64,000 nt of DNA from Actinomycetes bacterium. GTDB lineage: Bacteria > Actinomycetota > Acidimicrobiia > Acidimicrobiales > Bog-793. A model generated the notes under the pieces. That model worked only from the letters and a program-made list of their open reading frames with translations, was not told the origin of the DNA and ran no database searches. Shown here one piece after another: positions 9,125 to 19,036 of this stretch. Where the stretch lies: contig JAKABW010000013.1 in the NCBI GenBank assembly GCA_021796535.1, positions 1-64,000 of the forward strand, in the 5' to 3' direction. Every line of letters begins with the position of its first letter. The stretch's first letter is position 1. The translations under genes and the position numbers were made by a program.

Positions 9125-10741
9125 ATGACGATTGAGTTGGATAGGGACTTTTTACCGGAAGAGGACGACGACGAAAATCGCCGACCCGGCACGGCATCCG
9201 CACCCGGGAGGCATTCGGCCAATGATCCGGTGTCCGTGGCCGTAAAGCTGCGTCCTCCGGTGAGGATTGGAATAGAGGAGAGATTCCACAATTCCGATCC
9301 GGATAAAAAACTGGAAGTCTCCAAAACGAAACTTGCGCGCAGACTGCTTGCCAACAGAAAACTGCAGTTCCTCTTGATCCTTCCCAATCAGATTGTCTTT
9401 TGGACCGTCATCTTTGTCGGTCTGTTCGGGACCACTGTTCCCGGATTGAATTTCGGAGCGGCCATCACTTGGTATGTGTGGTTCTGTCTGGTGTTTGTCA
9501 TGATGGTCGTGGTCGGCAGGGCTTGGTGTTCCATGTGTCCTTTCGGCGGGTTCGGGGAATGGATACAAAGACGCACATTTTGGAAGAGAACCCAAAAGGC
9601 TCTCGGCCTCGGCAAGAAATTGCCCGAGCCGGTAGCCCGCTACGGGTTTTTGATTCCCGTTCTCAGCTTTCTCATCCTGACATGGATAGAAGAATTTTTC
9701 AATATTGCCGGTCCGGGAAACCCCGCTGATACGGCTTGGATGGTGGTGGGGATAGTTTCCTTCGCCCTTTTATTTTTCCTGGTTTTCGAGAGGCGCACAT
9801 TTTGCCGTTACTTTTGCCCCCTTACCTCACTGATCGGAACGGTCGGGTCCATGGGTTCGGTGGCCGGCTTCAGAACAAAAGACAGGGACGTCTGCCTGCA
9901 GTGCAAGACAAAAGACTGTATGAGGGGCAACTCAAAAGGGTTTGGCTGTCCTTGGTACACTTGGCCGGGCAGTGCGGACTCCAACCTTTACTGCGGCCTC
10001 TGCTCGGAGTGCTACAAGACGTGTCCGGAAGGTAACGTGGGTCTTTTCGTGCAAAAGCCGCTTACTTCCGTCGTCAACCCTTCCAGGCGCCGCGCTGACA
10101 TTGCCTGGGCGATAGCTCTGCTTTGGGGACTGGTTTTGTACCAGCAAATAAATGCCACCAACGTATATACGTCTGTGGACAATTGGCTGAACAAGGAAAT
10201 GTCTTTTGTGCACTACCCGAACCCCGTTGCCTACACCGGTCTCATTGTGGCCTTGGCGGCCGTTATGGCCGGAGTGGGGCTTTTGTTTTCAAAAGTTTTG
10301 GCCAGAAAAGACCTCAATTACGTTCAGGCGGGGGATTTCGTCGACAAAAAATCCAAATTCAGGGCATTCTTTTTGCCCGCCATGTACGGTCTCATACCGG
10401 TTGTCGGAGCCGACTACTTTGCCAGGCAGCTGCCCAAGTTCTTCAAGCACTCGGCAAGGCTGGTCCCGGCCGTCGGTCACCTGTTCGGAACGGGCGGCGG
10501 CACAGCCTCTTCCGTGTACGCTTTCCACATCATCAACAACTCGTGGATAGTGGTTGTGCAGGTAGCCATCATCGGATTGGGCACACTCGGTTCCCTGTGG
10601 GCAATGTGGCGCATCACCAAACGGGATTTGATTCCCGTAAGTAAAAATGCCATTGCGGTAAGAATGGCGACAACTTCTCTGGTCCTCGTATGCGGTCTTG
10701 CCGCCTCGGTTCTTTACGTGGCAATGCACGCCGCCAGCTGA
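9125..10741 (+). CDS. Membrane-bound polyferredoxin (NapH/NosR/CcoG-like 4Fe-4S protein)
   Basis: This 538-residue integral membrane iron-sulfur protein has a soluble charged N terminus (~75 residues). Several hydrophobic spans follow, then CSMCP after a transmembrane helix (Cys135, 138) and CRYFCP (Cys227, 231), the paired CxxxCP motifs of the NapH/NosR family. Two clusters of cysteines follow, at 257, 260, 265, 275 and at 290, 293, 296, 300, the latter in CGLCSECYKTCP, consistent with two [4Fe-4S] centres. More membrane spans close the protein. Family members move electrons between quinones or flavins and soluble or periplasmic acceptors. The next gene, 74 bases on, encodes a ferredoxin-flavoprotein fusion, a natural redox partner. 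The acceptor is not evident; no nos or nap gene is nearby. Confidence 0.75.
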   Translation: MTIELDRDFLPEEDDDENRRPGTASAPGRHSANDPVSVAVKLRPPVRIGIEERFHNSDPDKKLEVSKTKLARRLLANRKLQFLLILPNQIVFWTVIFVGLFGTTVPGLNFGAAITWYVWFCLVFVMMVVVGRAWCSMCPFGGFGEWIQRRTFWKRTQKALGLGKKLPEPVARYGFLIPVLSFLILTWIEEFFNIAGPGNPADTAWMVVGIVSFALLFFLVFERRTFCRYFCPLTSLIGTVGSMGSVAGFRTKDRDVCLQCKTKDCMRGNSKGFGCPWYTWPGSADSNLYCGLCSECYKTCPEGNVGLFVQKPLTSVVNPSRRRADIAWAIALLWGLVLYQQINATNVYTSVDNWLNKEMSFVHYPNPVAYTGLIVALAAVMAGVGLLFSKVLARKDLNYVQAGDFVDKKSKFRAFFLPAMYGLIPVVGADYFARQLPKFFKHSARLVPAVGHLFGTGGGTASSVYAFHIINNSWIVVVQVAIIGLGTLGSLWAMWRITKRDLIPVSKNAIAVRMATTSLVLVCGLAASVLYVAMHAAS

Positions 10742-10815
10742 CGACCAACGGGTATTGGGCAGTCACTTATATAAAAGCAATGGTTTATATAACAAAGGGT
10801 GAAAGGTAAAAAGTT

Positions 10816-13074
10816 ATGACGATAGCATCGGAAGAAACAAGATTGGAAGCAGTATTTTCTGGATTCCAAAGACAGGGAACACAGCCAGTGATCACCGTGG
10901 TCGCGGACAGGTGCGCCGGCTGTCAGGAATGCGTAATACGCTGTCCCGTGGGGGCGCTCTCCATGGACACGGGGAGATGGATCGCCCAAGGACATTCCGA
11001 TCTGTGCGTCGGTTGCCGTCAATGTGTCAGGACCTGTCCGTTCTCCGCCATCTATATCGAAGGGGATCTGCAGCTGGGAGAGCGTTCTCTCTTGGAAGAC
11101 AGGGAACCCGAAGAGCTTTTGTACAATGTGGACGAACTCAGACAGGGATTCCAAAATTTTGAAGAAGCCTACGCCGAAGCTTCGAGATGTCTGACTTGTC
11201 CGGATCCGACATGCGTGAGAGGCTGTCCCACCCACAACGACATACCCGGCTTTATCGCCGCCATAAGGGAAAACGATCTCGGCAAAGCCGCTTCCATACT
11301 CGGGAAAACCTCCTGCATGCCAGATATTTGCAGCAGGGTATGCAACCAGGCTTCCCAGTGCGAAGGAGCCTGCTCGTGGTCGCTCGCCCAGGGCGTACCG
11401 GTGGCCATAGGAAAATTGGAGCGCTACATAACCGACAACTTCAAGTTGGATATGCCGAAAGTGTCCGAAGAAAAAAAGAATTTGAAAGTGGCTATTGTCG
11501 GTTCCGGCCCCGGAGCCATAGCCGCGGCCTGGGAGCTGACACAGCAAGGCGCAAGTGTGGACGTTTTTGAAAAAGACGACCGTCCGGGGGGGCTTATAGT
11601 CTGGGGGATACCAGATTTTACTTTGCCCGCCGAGATAGCGACGAGACCCTGGCGCCAACTCGAAGCGGCCGGAGTAAACCTGTTTTGCAATCACAAGATA
11701 GAGCCTTCGGAGATCGATTCTCTGCTCGGGAAATACGACCACGTTATTCTCGCCTACGGAGCCAGCCTTCCCATCAAGACTTCGGCCCCGGGCAGTGACC
11801 ATCGTGGTGTTACGGATGCCACGACGTTTTTGCAGACGGCGCAGACCAATCTCGCCGCCGGAGGAAACAAAAAAGAGTTTTTCGCCGCACTCGGATTGTC
11901 AAGGCCTTCGCTGAACGGGGAAGAGGCCCTTTCGGAAAGCATGGCTTCGGAAGAGAACAGCTATCACATTTTGGTTTTGGGTGCCGGCAACACGGCAATG
12001 GATGTGGCGAGAACGGCCCGCCGCTTCGGCCTGGGAGCGACCTGTATAGACTGGGTCGACGAAAAATTTGCAATTGCGAGACCCGACGAAGTGGCCGAGG
12101 CCAGGAACGAAGGCGTGGAAATTTTGTTTTCGACAACCCTGCACGAAATATTGGCCGACAACGGCAAAGTTTCTGGGGCCGAGCTTGCTCAAACTCAGCA
12201 GGAAAGAGCCGACAAATTGCCAAAAGTTCTGACAAACAGATTGAGTAAAATGCCTGTCGACTTGGTGGTCATGGCCATGGGGTACAGGATAGACCCCGGT
12301 TTTGCCTCCGTATTTCCCCCACTGCCGAGAAACAGGACGGTATCCTGGCAGGACTCCATGAGATGGGCGGCAAGCGGTATCTTGGCCGCCAAAGCCTCGC
12401 CGTTTGCATACGGGGCGGATGTGGGCCAGCTGAGTCTGAGACGCGAAGACGCTTTGCTGCAAGTCGGAACACCCTACAGGGACAGATTGTGGGTGATCGG
12501 GGATGCATTGATCGGACCGGCCACGGTCGTGGAGGCCATGGCACACGGCAAGCAGTGTGCCCGCTCCCTTGTCCGCTCGTTTGATGCCGAAGACAACAAA
12601 GACTCTTTCGACGGCATGAAAGTATTGGTTTGCTACGATTCCTTGGGCGGCACGACCAAACACGTGGCGGAGACTATCGCCGGCTTTTTGCCGGAGTCGA
12701 TAGCGGGGGCAACCGTCAAGTCGATCAACGATGTCAACAAGTTCGATGTCATGGAAGCGGATCTGATGGTTTGCGGCACCTGGATTGAAGGAATGATTCT
12801 TGCCAAGGTGGGTCCTTCAAAGCATATGATGCGTTGGATCGCAGGCCTGTCTGATCTCTACGACAAAAGAGTGAGTCTGTTCTGTACTTACGGCTTCAAT
12901 CCAAAAAATTCACTTGAGAAAATGGAAGCCATATTTTTACAAAAGGGTGCAAAGGTAGTGGGTAAATTAGCCGTAAAAGCAAGCGATGCCAAGACAAAAG
13001 AGACAGAAAAGACCGTTGCCTCTTTTACCGCAGAAATGTTGTCCAAGAGGAAAGTTAAATTCCTGAAGAGATGA
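10816..13074 (+). CDS. Ferredoxin / GltD-like NADPH-FAD oxidoreductase / flavodoxin fusion
   Basis: A 752-residue three-part redox protein. Residues 33-44 and 64-75 carry two CxxCxxCxxxCP [4Fe-4S] motifs. Residues ~120-600 match the small subunit of glutamate synthase and NfnB: a Cys-rich region (CLTCPDPTCVRGCP at ~125, then Cys167, 172, 176, 182, 186), an FAD site GSGPGA (229-234), and an NADPH-type site GAGNTAMDVAR. From residue 601 there is a flavodoxin-like domain opening VCYDSLGGTTKH, where the FMN phosphate loop is expected. No glutamate synthase large subunit is present, so the protein probably moves electrons between NADPH, ferredoxin and FMN rather than making glutamate. It likely works with the polyferredoxin just upstream. 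A Shine-Dalgarno-like GAAAGG precedes the ATG. Confidence 0.8.
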   Translation: MTIASEETRLEAVFSGFQRQGTQPVITVVADRCAGCQECVIRCPVGALSMDTGRWIAQGHSDLCVGCRQCVRTCPFSAIYIEGDLQLGERSLLEDREPEELLYNVDELRQGFQNFEEAYAEASRCLTCPDPTCVRGCPTHNDIPGFIAAIRENDLGKAASILGKTSCMPDICSRVCNQASQCEGACSWSLAQGVPVAIGKLERYITDNFKLDMPKVSEEKKNLKVAIVGSGPGAIAAAWELTQQGASVDVFEKDDRPGGLIVWGIPDFTLPAEIATRPWRQLEAAGVNLFCNHKIEPSEIDSLLGKYDHVILAYGASLPIKTSAPGSDHRGVTDATTFLQTAQTNLAAGGNKKEFFAALGLSRPSLNGEEALSESMASEENSYHILVLGAGNTAMDVARTARRFGLGATCIDWVDEKFAIARPDEVAEARNEGVEILFSTTLHEILADNGKVSGAELAQTQQERADKLPKVLTNRLSKMPVDLVVMAMGYRIDPGFASVFPPLPRNRTVSWQDSMRWAASGILAAKASPFAYGADVGQLSLRREDALLQVGTPYRDRLWVIGDALIGPATVVEAMAHGKQCARSLVRSFDAEDNKDSFDGMKVLVCYDSLGGTTKHVAETIAGFLPESIAGATVKSINDVNKFDVMEADLMVCGTWIEGMILAKVGPSKHMMRWIAGLSDLYDKRVSLFCTYGFNPKNSLEKMEAIFLQKGAKVVGKLAVKASDAKTKETEKTVASFTAEMLSKRKVKFLKR

Positions 13075-13151
13075 CACTCAGTATAAATCAATATAAGATA
13101 TAAAGGTAATGCAGTATATAGTCAATCTAATATAAATGAGTTCTGAATATA

Positions 13152-14435
13152 ATGGATAAAAAAACATCATATAAGCGCGCCGTGGTTGTGGTTATTTTTG
13201 TGGCGGCTCTCGTGGCGGTATTTGTCGGTCTAAAGTCATCTCACCATAACAACGCCTTGTCCCCGGTCGGTCATCCCGGTTCAACCAATGTGCCGAAGCA
13301 GGCGAAACAAAAACGTCTTGGGACAAAGAGTGCGGCAAAAACTTCTTCGGCCGCTTTATCATCCGGAAAATATCCGTTTCCTCCGCCCGTCAAAGGGCAA
13401 AAAATTACCTCAAACCTTCTGCCGGGTTCCAACCCGTCGGTTTTGCCGAGCGATGTGTTGATTGCCGACGAAGGCAATAACCGTTTGCTTTTGGTTTCTC
13501 CGGCCGGAAAAATTGTTTGGCAGTTTCCAAGACCCGGCGACTTGGCGCCGGGGCAGACTTTTCTTGAGCCGGACGACGCCTTTTTTACCCCCAACGGGCA
13601 GGACATCGTCGCCACGGAAGAAAACGACTCGGTTATTTCGCTGATCAGCATCAAGTCCCATAAAATCATCTGGCGCTACGGCACCCCGGGTCATCCGGGT
13701 GCCGGCCTTAATCAATTGTCCAACCCCGATGACGCGATGATGATGCCCAACGGGGACATCATAACCGCTGACATAATGAATTGTTCTATTTTGGTTTTGA
13801 GACCGCCTTCACACGTGCCTCTGATGCGTTTTGGAGAAAACACCACCTACTGCTATCACCAGCCCCCTCTGCGCTTTGGGAGCCCCAACGGAGCTTTCCC
13901 TTTGAACAACGGAAATTATCTGATAAGTGAGATCAACGGGGACTGGGCCGACGAAATGACATTGCAGGGCAAGATTCTTTGGTCCGTTCATCCCCCAAAC
14001 GTCGCTTATCCCTCGGATACGAATCAGATCGGACCCAACAAATTCCTCACGGTGGATTACTCCAATCCGGGCCAGATAGTTGAGTTCAACCGGGCGGGAG
14101 CCACCCTTTGGCGCTACAACCCCCCCAGCGGCCCCGGCAAATTGACGACCCCGTCCCTTTGCGAGTCCATTCCGACAAACGGATACGTGCTTTGCAACGA
14201 CGACGGCAACGACAGAGTCATCGTCGTCGACCCGAAAACCGACAAGATAGTGTGGCAGTACGGACACGACGGTGTTGTCGGCACCGCTCCCGGTTATTTG
14301 AGCGGCCCGGACGGCGTGGACCTGGCTCCCCCGTATTCCATGACCGTAAGACACTTGGCGACGATGGGCCACCAAGTGGGGACATGTGCGGCGGGACTGC
14401 CGACCGGTGCCTGCACCGTTTTCGGGAAAGGGTAA
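13152..14435 (+). CDS. Membrane-anchored or secreted beta-propeller protein (arylsulfotransferase/PQQ-like)
   Basis: A 427-residue protein with an N-terminal hydrophobic helix (about residues 9-27: signal anchor or signal peptide), a Gly/Lys/Ser-rich linker, and a repeat domain with recurring patterns such as DVLIADEGNNRLL, KIVWQFP, KIIWRYGTPG, DDAMMMPNGD and DDGNDRVIVVDP. These are the blades of a PQQ/NHL-like propeller as in arylsulfotransferase-related proteins. A paralogue at 53591 shares the whole propeller. No catalytic role can be read from the sequence. It follows the two redox genes on the same strand after an AT-rich 77-base gap with several TATAA-like boxes, so it may have its own promoter. 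Confidence 0.65.
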   Translation: MDKKTSYKRAVVVVIFVAALVAVFVGLKSSHHNNALSPVGHPGSTNVPKQAKQKRLGTKSAAKTSSAALSSGKYPFPPPVKGQKITSNLLPGSNPSVLPSDVLIADEGNNRLLLVSPAGKIVWQFPRPGDLAPGQTFLEPDDAFFTPNGQDIVATEENDSVISLISIKSHKIIWRYGTPGHPGAGLNQLSNPDDAMMMPNGDIITADIMNCSILVLRPPSHVPLMRFGENTTYCYHQPPLRFGSPNGAFPLNNGNYLISEINGDWADEMTLQGKILWSVHPPNVAYPSDTNQIGPNKFLTVDYSNPGQIVEFNRAGATLWRYNPPSGPGKLTTPSLCESIPTNGYVLCNDDGNDRVIVVDPKTDKIVWQYGHDGVVGTAPGYLSGPDGVDLAPPYSMTVRHLATMGHQVGTCAAGLPTGACTVFGKG

Positions 14436-14574
14436 CTCCGTCCGCCGGCTCTCCGGCATGTTGGATTCGGTATTTTTCCTTTCTAAAGCCTGTATCGGCG
14501 CGGGACGGATTTTGAGGCAAGGTTTTGAGCGGGCAACGCTGTCCGAGCGGGTAACGGCCGGCGGCTCTGCTTTC

Positions 14575-15816
14575 TCAGGTCGGGCGGTATGTGCAGGAGG
14601 GGTCTTCGGCCAGAGGGTTTTTTGTGTAGGCGTAAGCCTGAGCGCGGGATCCGCCGCATGCTTCGCGCATCTCGCACCTGCCGCATTTTCCTTCCAGGAG
14701 ATCGGGATTTCTTAATGATCTGAGCAAAGCGGAAGTGGCATAAATTTCTGTGAGCGGTTTGTCCCGCACGTTGCCGGCACTGAGCGGCAAAAAGCCGCTG
14801 GGATAGACTTCCCCGAAGTGCGATACAAATACGACGCCCCTGCCGTCCCCGACGGCCAGAGGCGACCTTCTGGAGCGCTGACGGTCGTTGTTGTGCCGTG
14901 TCTCAAGCGGACCGAGCTGACTCAGTTTGTTGTGCAAAAAGTGGTAAAGCGGGGCGTCGGATTCCGTACCTTTCAGGTTGTGGTAAAGCTTCTCTTTTTC
15001 CTCTCCTCCGCCGTGCTGTCTGATGGAGTGGCGCTGGGCCACTATTCTTCTGTAAGCCGGCGCCTCGGTCGTTTTCAGAGGAATGACCGGAGATATGTCG
15101 GCCAAAAACTGTAATACCTGTTCTGTTTCGTGGGAATCGAGAGGTTGTAAGTTGGTTCCCCTCCCCGTCGGGACGAGGAAGAATACGCTCCACAAATTTG
15201 CTTTCAGGTCCGATACCAAATGGGCTATTCCCGGAAGGTCATGGACGGTTTCTTTGCTGATGGTGGAATTTATTTGCAGGCGGAGTCCTACCTCCGTGGC
15301 GTTTTGTGCGCCGGCGAGAGTCGCTTCAAAAGAACCGCGGACTTTTCTGAACGAATCGTGGCTTTTGGCCGTGGCGCCGTCCAGGGAAAAAGATACCGTG
15401 CCGGCTCCGGCTTCGCGGATGTCGTTCATCATTTCTTTGGTGGCCAGAGGCGTTCCGGCGGGGGAGACGGCACAGGTGAGCCCGGAAGCCGTGGCATAAC
15501 CTATCAATTCGCACAAATCTTCACGGCGCAGGGGATCGCCTCCGGAAAGCACCACTATCGGTCTGGGAGGTCCCAATCTGGAGAGATCGTCGAAGATCGC
15601 CATAACCTCTTCGGTGGAAAGCTCGTTGGTCGGAGGAGTATGAATGGATTCGGCTCTGCAGTGACGACAGGCCATGTCACAGGCTATGGTGAGCTCCATC
15701 AGAATCAGAAAAGGCCTGGAGTCCACGTCGAAGTGGAGTTGACGCAAACCGTCGACACCGGAGATCCCCGGCCTGTTGACGGCCAAGGTACCACTGTATA
15801 CTTTTTCAGTTAACAT
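14575..15816 (-). CDS. Radical SAM/SPASM protein (TIGR04053-like)
   Basis: A 413-residue radical SAM enzyme. The [4Fe-4S]-AdoMet motif CDMACRHC is at Cys46, 50 and 53. It is followed by VLSGGDPL (AdoMet site), SFSLDG, and WSVFFLVPTGRG, a segment characteristic of the sporadic TIGR04053 group. The C terminus carries a SPASM-type cluster (CGRCEMREACGG, then a final Cys near residue 409) for auxiliary iron-sulfur centres. Relatives include heme and peptide modification enzymes; the substrate of this subgroup is unknown. It is convergent with the beta-propeller gene (139-base gap) and shares its direction with ftsH downstream of which it lies. No small precursor peptide gene is evident beside it. 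Confidence 0.78.
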   Translation of the reverse strand: MLTEKVYSGTLAVNRPGISGVDGLRQLHFDVDSRPFLILMELTIACDMACRHCRAESIHTPPTNELSTEEVMAIFDDLSRLGPPRPIVVLSGGDPLRREDLCELIGYATASGLTCAVSPAGTPLATKEMMNDIREAGAGTVSFSLDGATAKSHDSFRKVRGSFEATLAGAQNATEVGLRLQINSTISKETVHDLPGIAHLVSDLKANLWSVFFLVPTGRGTNLQPLDSHETEQVLQFLADISPVIPLKTTEAPAYRRIVAQRHSIRQHGGGEEKEKLYHNLKGTESDAPLYHFLHNKLSQLGPLETRHNNDRQRSRRSPLAVGDGRGVVFVSHFGEVYPSGFLPLSAGNVRDKPLTEIYATSALLRSLRNPDLLEGKCGRCEMREACGGSRAQAYAYTKNPLAEDPSCTYRPT

Positions 15817-15893
15817 TAAGTTAAATAATATACTTAAATGCTTGTTGCGGTGACGTGATAAATCAATTTTTCGGGATGTCGACGCCGTTTGGG

Positions 15894-17867
15894 TTAAGAA
15901 GATTTCTCGCTTTTGTATTTGGAGGCGTCCACAATGCTTCCGGCGTAGTGGGGTACCTCCGGGGTTTCGCCGTGCACCGGTTTGCCGTAGGCGTCGTCAA
16001 TGATCCGGGCGACTTCCGCCCCGTCGACGGTTTCTTTTTCCAACAGCTCTTTGGCGACGCGCATCAGGCCGTCCCGGTGCTCTTCCAGTTTTTCTCTGGC
16101 CCGCGTTTCTGCCGTTTTGAGGATTTTGGCCACTTCTTCGTCGACTATGCGCGAGACCTCTTCGGAGTAGTCGCGCTGGGATACCAGCTCGTCACCGGAC
16201 CACATGGCGCCCTGGGCACCCCAGGCCATCGGACCTATTTTTTCGGACATACCCCATTCGCGCACCATTTTTGTGGCCAAATCCGTGTTTCTCTGCAGGT
16301 CGTCGCTCGCTCCGGTGGAGAGGTCGCCGTAAACCATCAACTCGGCAACCCGACCCCCCATGCGCACGGCAAGAGAATCTTCAATGTATTCGCGCTTGTA
16401 GATGTGTCTGTCTTCTAGGGGGAGCTGTTGGGTGACGCCGAGGGCCATTCCGGCAGGAATAATGCTGACCTTGAGGAGAGGGTCGGCGGAGGGGAGGATG
16501 TATGCCAAAATGGCATGGCCGGATTCGTGATAAGCGACCCTTTCTTTTTCTGCTTCCGAAAGGGCCATTGAGTCGCGCTTTTGTCCCATCAGGACGCGGT
16601 CTCTTGCGGCATCAAAGTCTTGCATTTCGATCATCTGACTGCCCCGTCTGACGGCATGGAGGGCGGCTTCGTTCACCAGGTTGGCCAAGTCCGCACCGCT
16701 CATACCGGGCGTACCGCGGGCTATGATATCCAAATCCACGTCCGGCCCTATTTTCTTGTCTCGGCAGTGCACGGCGAGGATGGGTTTTCTTTCCTGCAAG
16801 TCGGGTAGCGGCACGACCATCTGTCTGTCAAAACGGCCCGGTCTGAGAAGAGCGGGGTCAAGTATTTCCGGTCTGTTGGTGGCCCCCATGACCACAATGC
16901 CTTCGGAGGGGTCAAAACCGTCCATTTCCGCCAGCATCTGGTTGAGAGTCTGTTCCCTTTCGTCGTGACCGCCGCTGAGCCCGAGTCCGGCTCCGCGCTT
17001 TCTGCCTATCGAGTCGATCTCGTCGATAAAGATAATGGCGGGGGCTTGCTTCCGGGCGGTTTGAAACAGGTCTCTTACCCTGCTTGCGCCCACTCCCACG
17101 AGCATTTCCATAAAGTCCGAACCGGTGACGGACATGAAAGGAACGCCGGCTTCTCCGGCCACCGCTCTCGCCAACAGCGTTTTGCCGGTTCCCGGGGGAC
17201 CCACCAACAGAACTCCTTTGGGTGTTCTGGCGCCTATCTCCTTGAACCGGGCCGGCGATTTCAGGAATTCCACGACTTCGGTGATCTCCTGCTTGACGCC
17301 TTCGTATCCGGCGATGTCGTCAAAAGTCGTCCTGGGTCTTTCCGTCGAATAAACTTTGGCCCGGGATCTCCCGAGTGACATAAGTCCCGACATCTGACCC
17401 TGGGCTCTGCGCATGAAGAAAGTGAGCAGCAAAAAGCCCACGGCCAAAAATACCACCCACTCTATGATTGACGGCCAGATACTGGAAGTAGGCGTGACAT
17501 AGGTTACTTTTGTGCCGTGCGACTGCAGGGCACTTACTTCGCTTTGCGGAAGCGAGATGGGTCCGGTGGTGGTGTAAGAAGCGGAACTGCCTTTGTAGTT
17601 GTAAGTGATGCCCCCGGTGGCGTTGTTGACCTGGATGCTTGAAAGGCTGTTTCTGGTAAGGGCGCTGTAAAAAGTATTGTATGACTGCGTTGTGCCCGAG
17701 TTGGTGTGAAACAGGCTCGGGCCTATCAGCAATATCATAATAATACCCACCACGAGAAAAGCCATTCCCCATCGGCGGGAGTTGTCTCCCTGGTTTGGAA
17801 TCGGCGCACCCTGCTGCCTATAGCGCTGATTTCTGTTTTGTTGCATATCTTGTTGTTGTCGTGACAT
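15894..17867 (-). CDS. ftsH: ATP-dependent zinc metalloprotease FtsH
   Basis: Membrane-bound AAA+ protease, 657 residues from the chosen start. Two membrane helices (about 33-53 and 132-151) flank an extracytoplasmic domain. The AAA module has Walker A GPPGTGKT (223-230), Walker B IIFIDE (278-283) and the SRH region [20 protein letters not shown]. The zinc site HESGH is at 447-451. FtsH extracts and degrades membrane proteins and short-lived regulators. A TTG in frame 63 bases upstream would add 21 residues, but the ATG at 17867 begins the usual polar N terminus and has TACGAT nine bases ahead, consistent with a leaderless start. Confidence 0.95.
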   Translation of the reverse strand: MSRQQQDMQQNRNQRYRQQGAPIPNQGDNSRRWGMAFLVVGIIMILLIGPSLFHTNSGTTQSYNTFYSALTRNSLSSIQVNNATGGITYNYKGSSASYTTTGPISLPQSEVSALQSHGTKVTYVTPTSSIWPSIIEWVVFLAVGFLLLTFFMRRAQGQMSGLMSLGRSRAKVYSTERPRTTFDDIAGYEGVKQEITEVVEFLKSPARFKEIGARTPKGVLLVGPPGTGKTLLARAVAGEAGVPFMSVTGSDFMEMLVGVGASRVRDLFQTARKQAPAIIFIDEIDSIGRKRGAGLGLSGGHDEREQTLNQMLAEMDGFDPSEGIVVMGATNRPEILDPALLRPGRFDRQMVVPLPDLQERKPILAVHCRDKKIGPDVDLDIIARGTPGMSGADLANLVNEAALHAVRRGSQMIEMQDFDAARDRVLMGQKRDSMALSEAEKERVAYHESGHAILAYILPSADPLLKVSIIPAGMALGVTQQLPLEDRHIYKREYIEDSLAVRMGGRVAELMVYGDLSTGASDDLQRNTDLATKMVREWGMSEKIGPMAWGAQGAMWSGDELVSQRDYSEEVSRIVDEEVAKILKTAETRAREKLEEHRDGLMRVAKELLEKETVDGAEVARIIDDAYGKPVHGETPEVPHYAGSIVDASKYKSEKSS

Positions 17868-18146
17868 TATATAAATATCGTAGGGCTTGGCGAGGGACAA
17901 TGTGGCTCGCTTTGGCAAACTAAACGGCAATTTACTTAAAAATTAATAGAAAATTTAATAGAGTTGCATTAAAAAGTCTATTGTCCTGGACATTTGGTTT
18001 TAAAATTATTTTCCCCCTTTATCTGCGGCCGGATTTTTCGGCTCGCTAAGCCTTCTTCCCGGGGAGTTGGCATAAGATATAAAAACGGTTCAAAAGATTT
18101 AAGGCAGGCAAGCCGTTATGGTTTACTTTGACAGCAAAAAACCCTT

Positions 18147-18959
18147 ATGAGAGGGAAGTCTTTACTGAAGACGGCAATTTTTGGCCTGCTGATCAGCTTC
18201 ATCGTCTCCACCGTGTCGGTCAGCGTCGCGGAAACCGCCGTGTCCTCTTGGCGCGGCAATAATTTCTACACCAGTATTTTCTCTCTATTGGGTTTTTGGA
18301 CCGGATTATTCGGCACCTGTCTGTACGCTCTGCGCCTTTATCCCGGAAACGAGACAAGCGGGATTCCGGTGCCGTCAGACGAGGCAAACGGATCGGACCC
18401 GACCGGTTTGGGAAAAAGCGGAGGGAGACGGGTCAAATCGCTTTTGTCTCTGCTCTCCGAAAATTACGGTCTCCGATTCAGGCCGGCAATCGATTTGCCG
18501 TTGGGTATTGTGGCGGGGATTCTGGCGCAGCTGTACTTGGTTGCGGTGTTTTCGTGGCCCCTCTCGTTTTTTGTGCGCAATTTGTCCCGCAGGATGTCCG
18601 GGCCCGCCAAGCATTTGGTGAGCGGCCTTTCCGGTACGGAAATCGTCGTTTTGGGTATTTTTATATGCCTCTTCAGTCCGCTTTTTGAAGAACTTTTTTT
18701 CAGGGGGCTTTTACAGCGTTCGCTCTTGGAAATATCGGCTCCTTTCGGTCGCGTGTTTTCCGTTGCGGTGAGCATACTTTTGACAGCCGCTGTTTTTGGC
18801 TCGGCCCACTTCGAGTCGCTGCAGCTGTTGCCCCTCTTCGGTTTCGGCATCATGCTGGGTTTGGCGGCCTATTTCACGCGCCGGCTCGGGTTGGGAATAG
18901 CCGCGCACATATCTTTCAACACCGTTGCCTATGTGGCGATAGCGAGAGGGCACTTTTAG
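18147..18959 (+). CDS. CPBP-family intramembrane metalloprotease homologue
   Basis: A 270-residue membrane protein with several hydrophobic spans. The CPBP (CAAX protease and bacteriocin-processing) motif EELFFRGLL places the catalytic Glu pair at 181-182 and Arg at 186; a second motif contains the His in GSAHFES, and a third lies in AHISFNT near the C terminus. All motifs typical of active Rce1-type proteases are present. Substrates of bacterial members are mostly unknown. It stands alone between the divergent ftsH and the downstream phosphomannomutase; 279 AT-rich bases separate it from ftsH. Confidence 0.82.
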   Translation: MRGKSLLKTAIFGLLISFIVSTVSVSVAETAVSSWRGNNFYTSIFSLLGFWTGLFGTCLYALRLYPGNETSGIPVPSDEANGSDPTGLGKSGGRRVKSLLSLLSENYGLRFRPAIDLPLGIVAGILAQLYLVAVFSWPLSFFVRNLSRRMSGPAKHLVSGLSGTEIVVLGIFICLFSPLFEELFFRGLLQRSLLEISAPFGRVFSVAVSILLTAAVFGSAHFESLQLLPLFGFGIMLGLAAYFTRRLGLGIAAHISFNTVAYVAIARGHF

Positions 18960-19022
18960 GTTTTGGTCTTCTCATCCCGACGAATTCGGCTGATAACAGA
19001 CGCCAAAGCGCGATGTTTTGAC

Positions 19023-19028
19023 TATGCT
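19023..19028 (+). promoter_or_regulatory. Predicted -10 box, phosphomannomutase gene
   Basis: TATGCT ends eight bases before the ATG at 19037, with no Shine-Dalgarno between. This is the pattern expected for a leaderless transcript. Confidence 0.4.
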
Positions 19029-19036
19029 TGTAAGTT

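Noticed and set aside
10714-11802. 362-codon open frame on the minus strand
   Set aside because: Lies antisense to the well-supported redox fusion gene; composition is that of a shadow frame.
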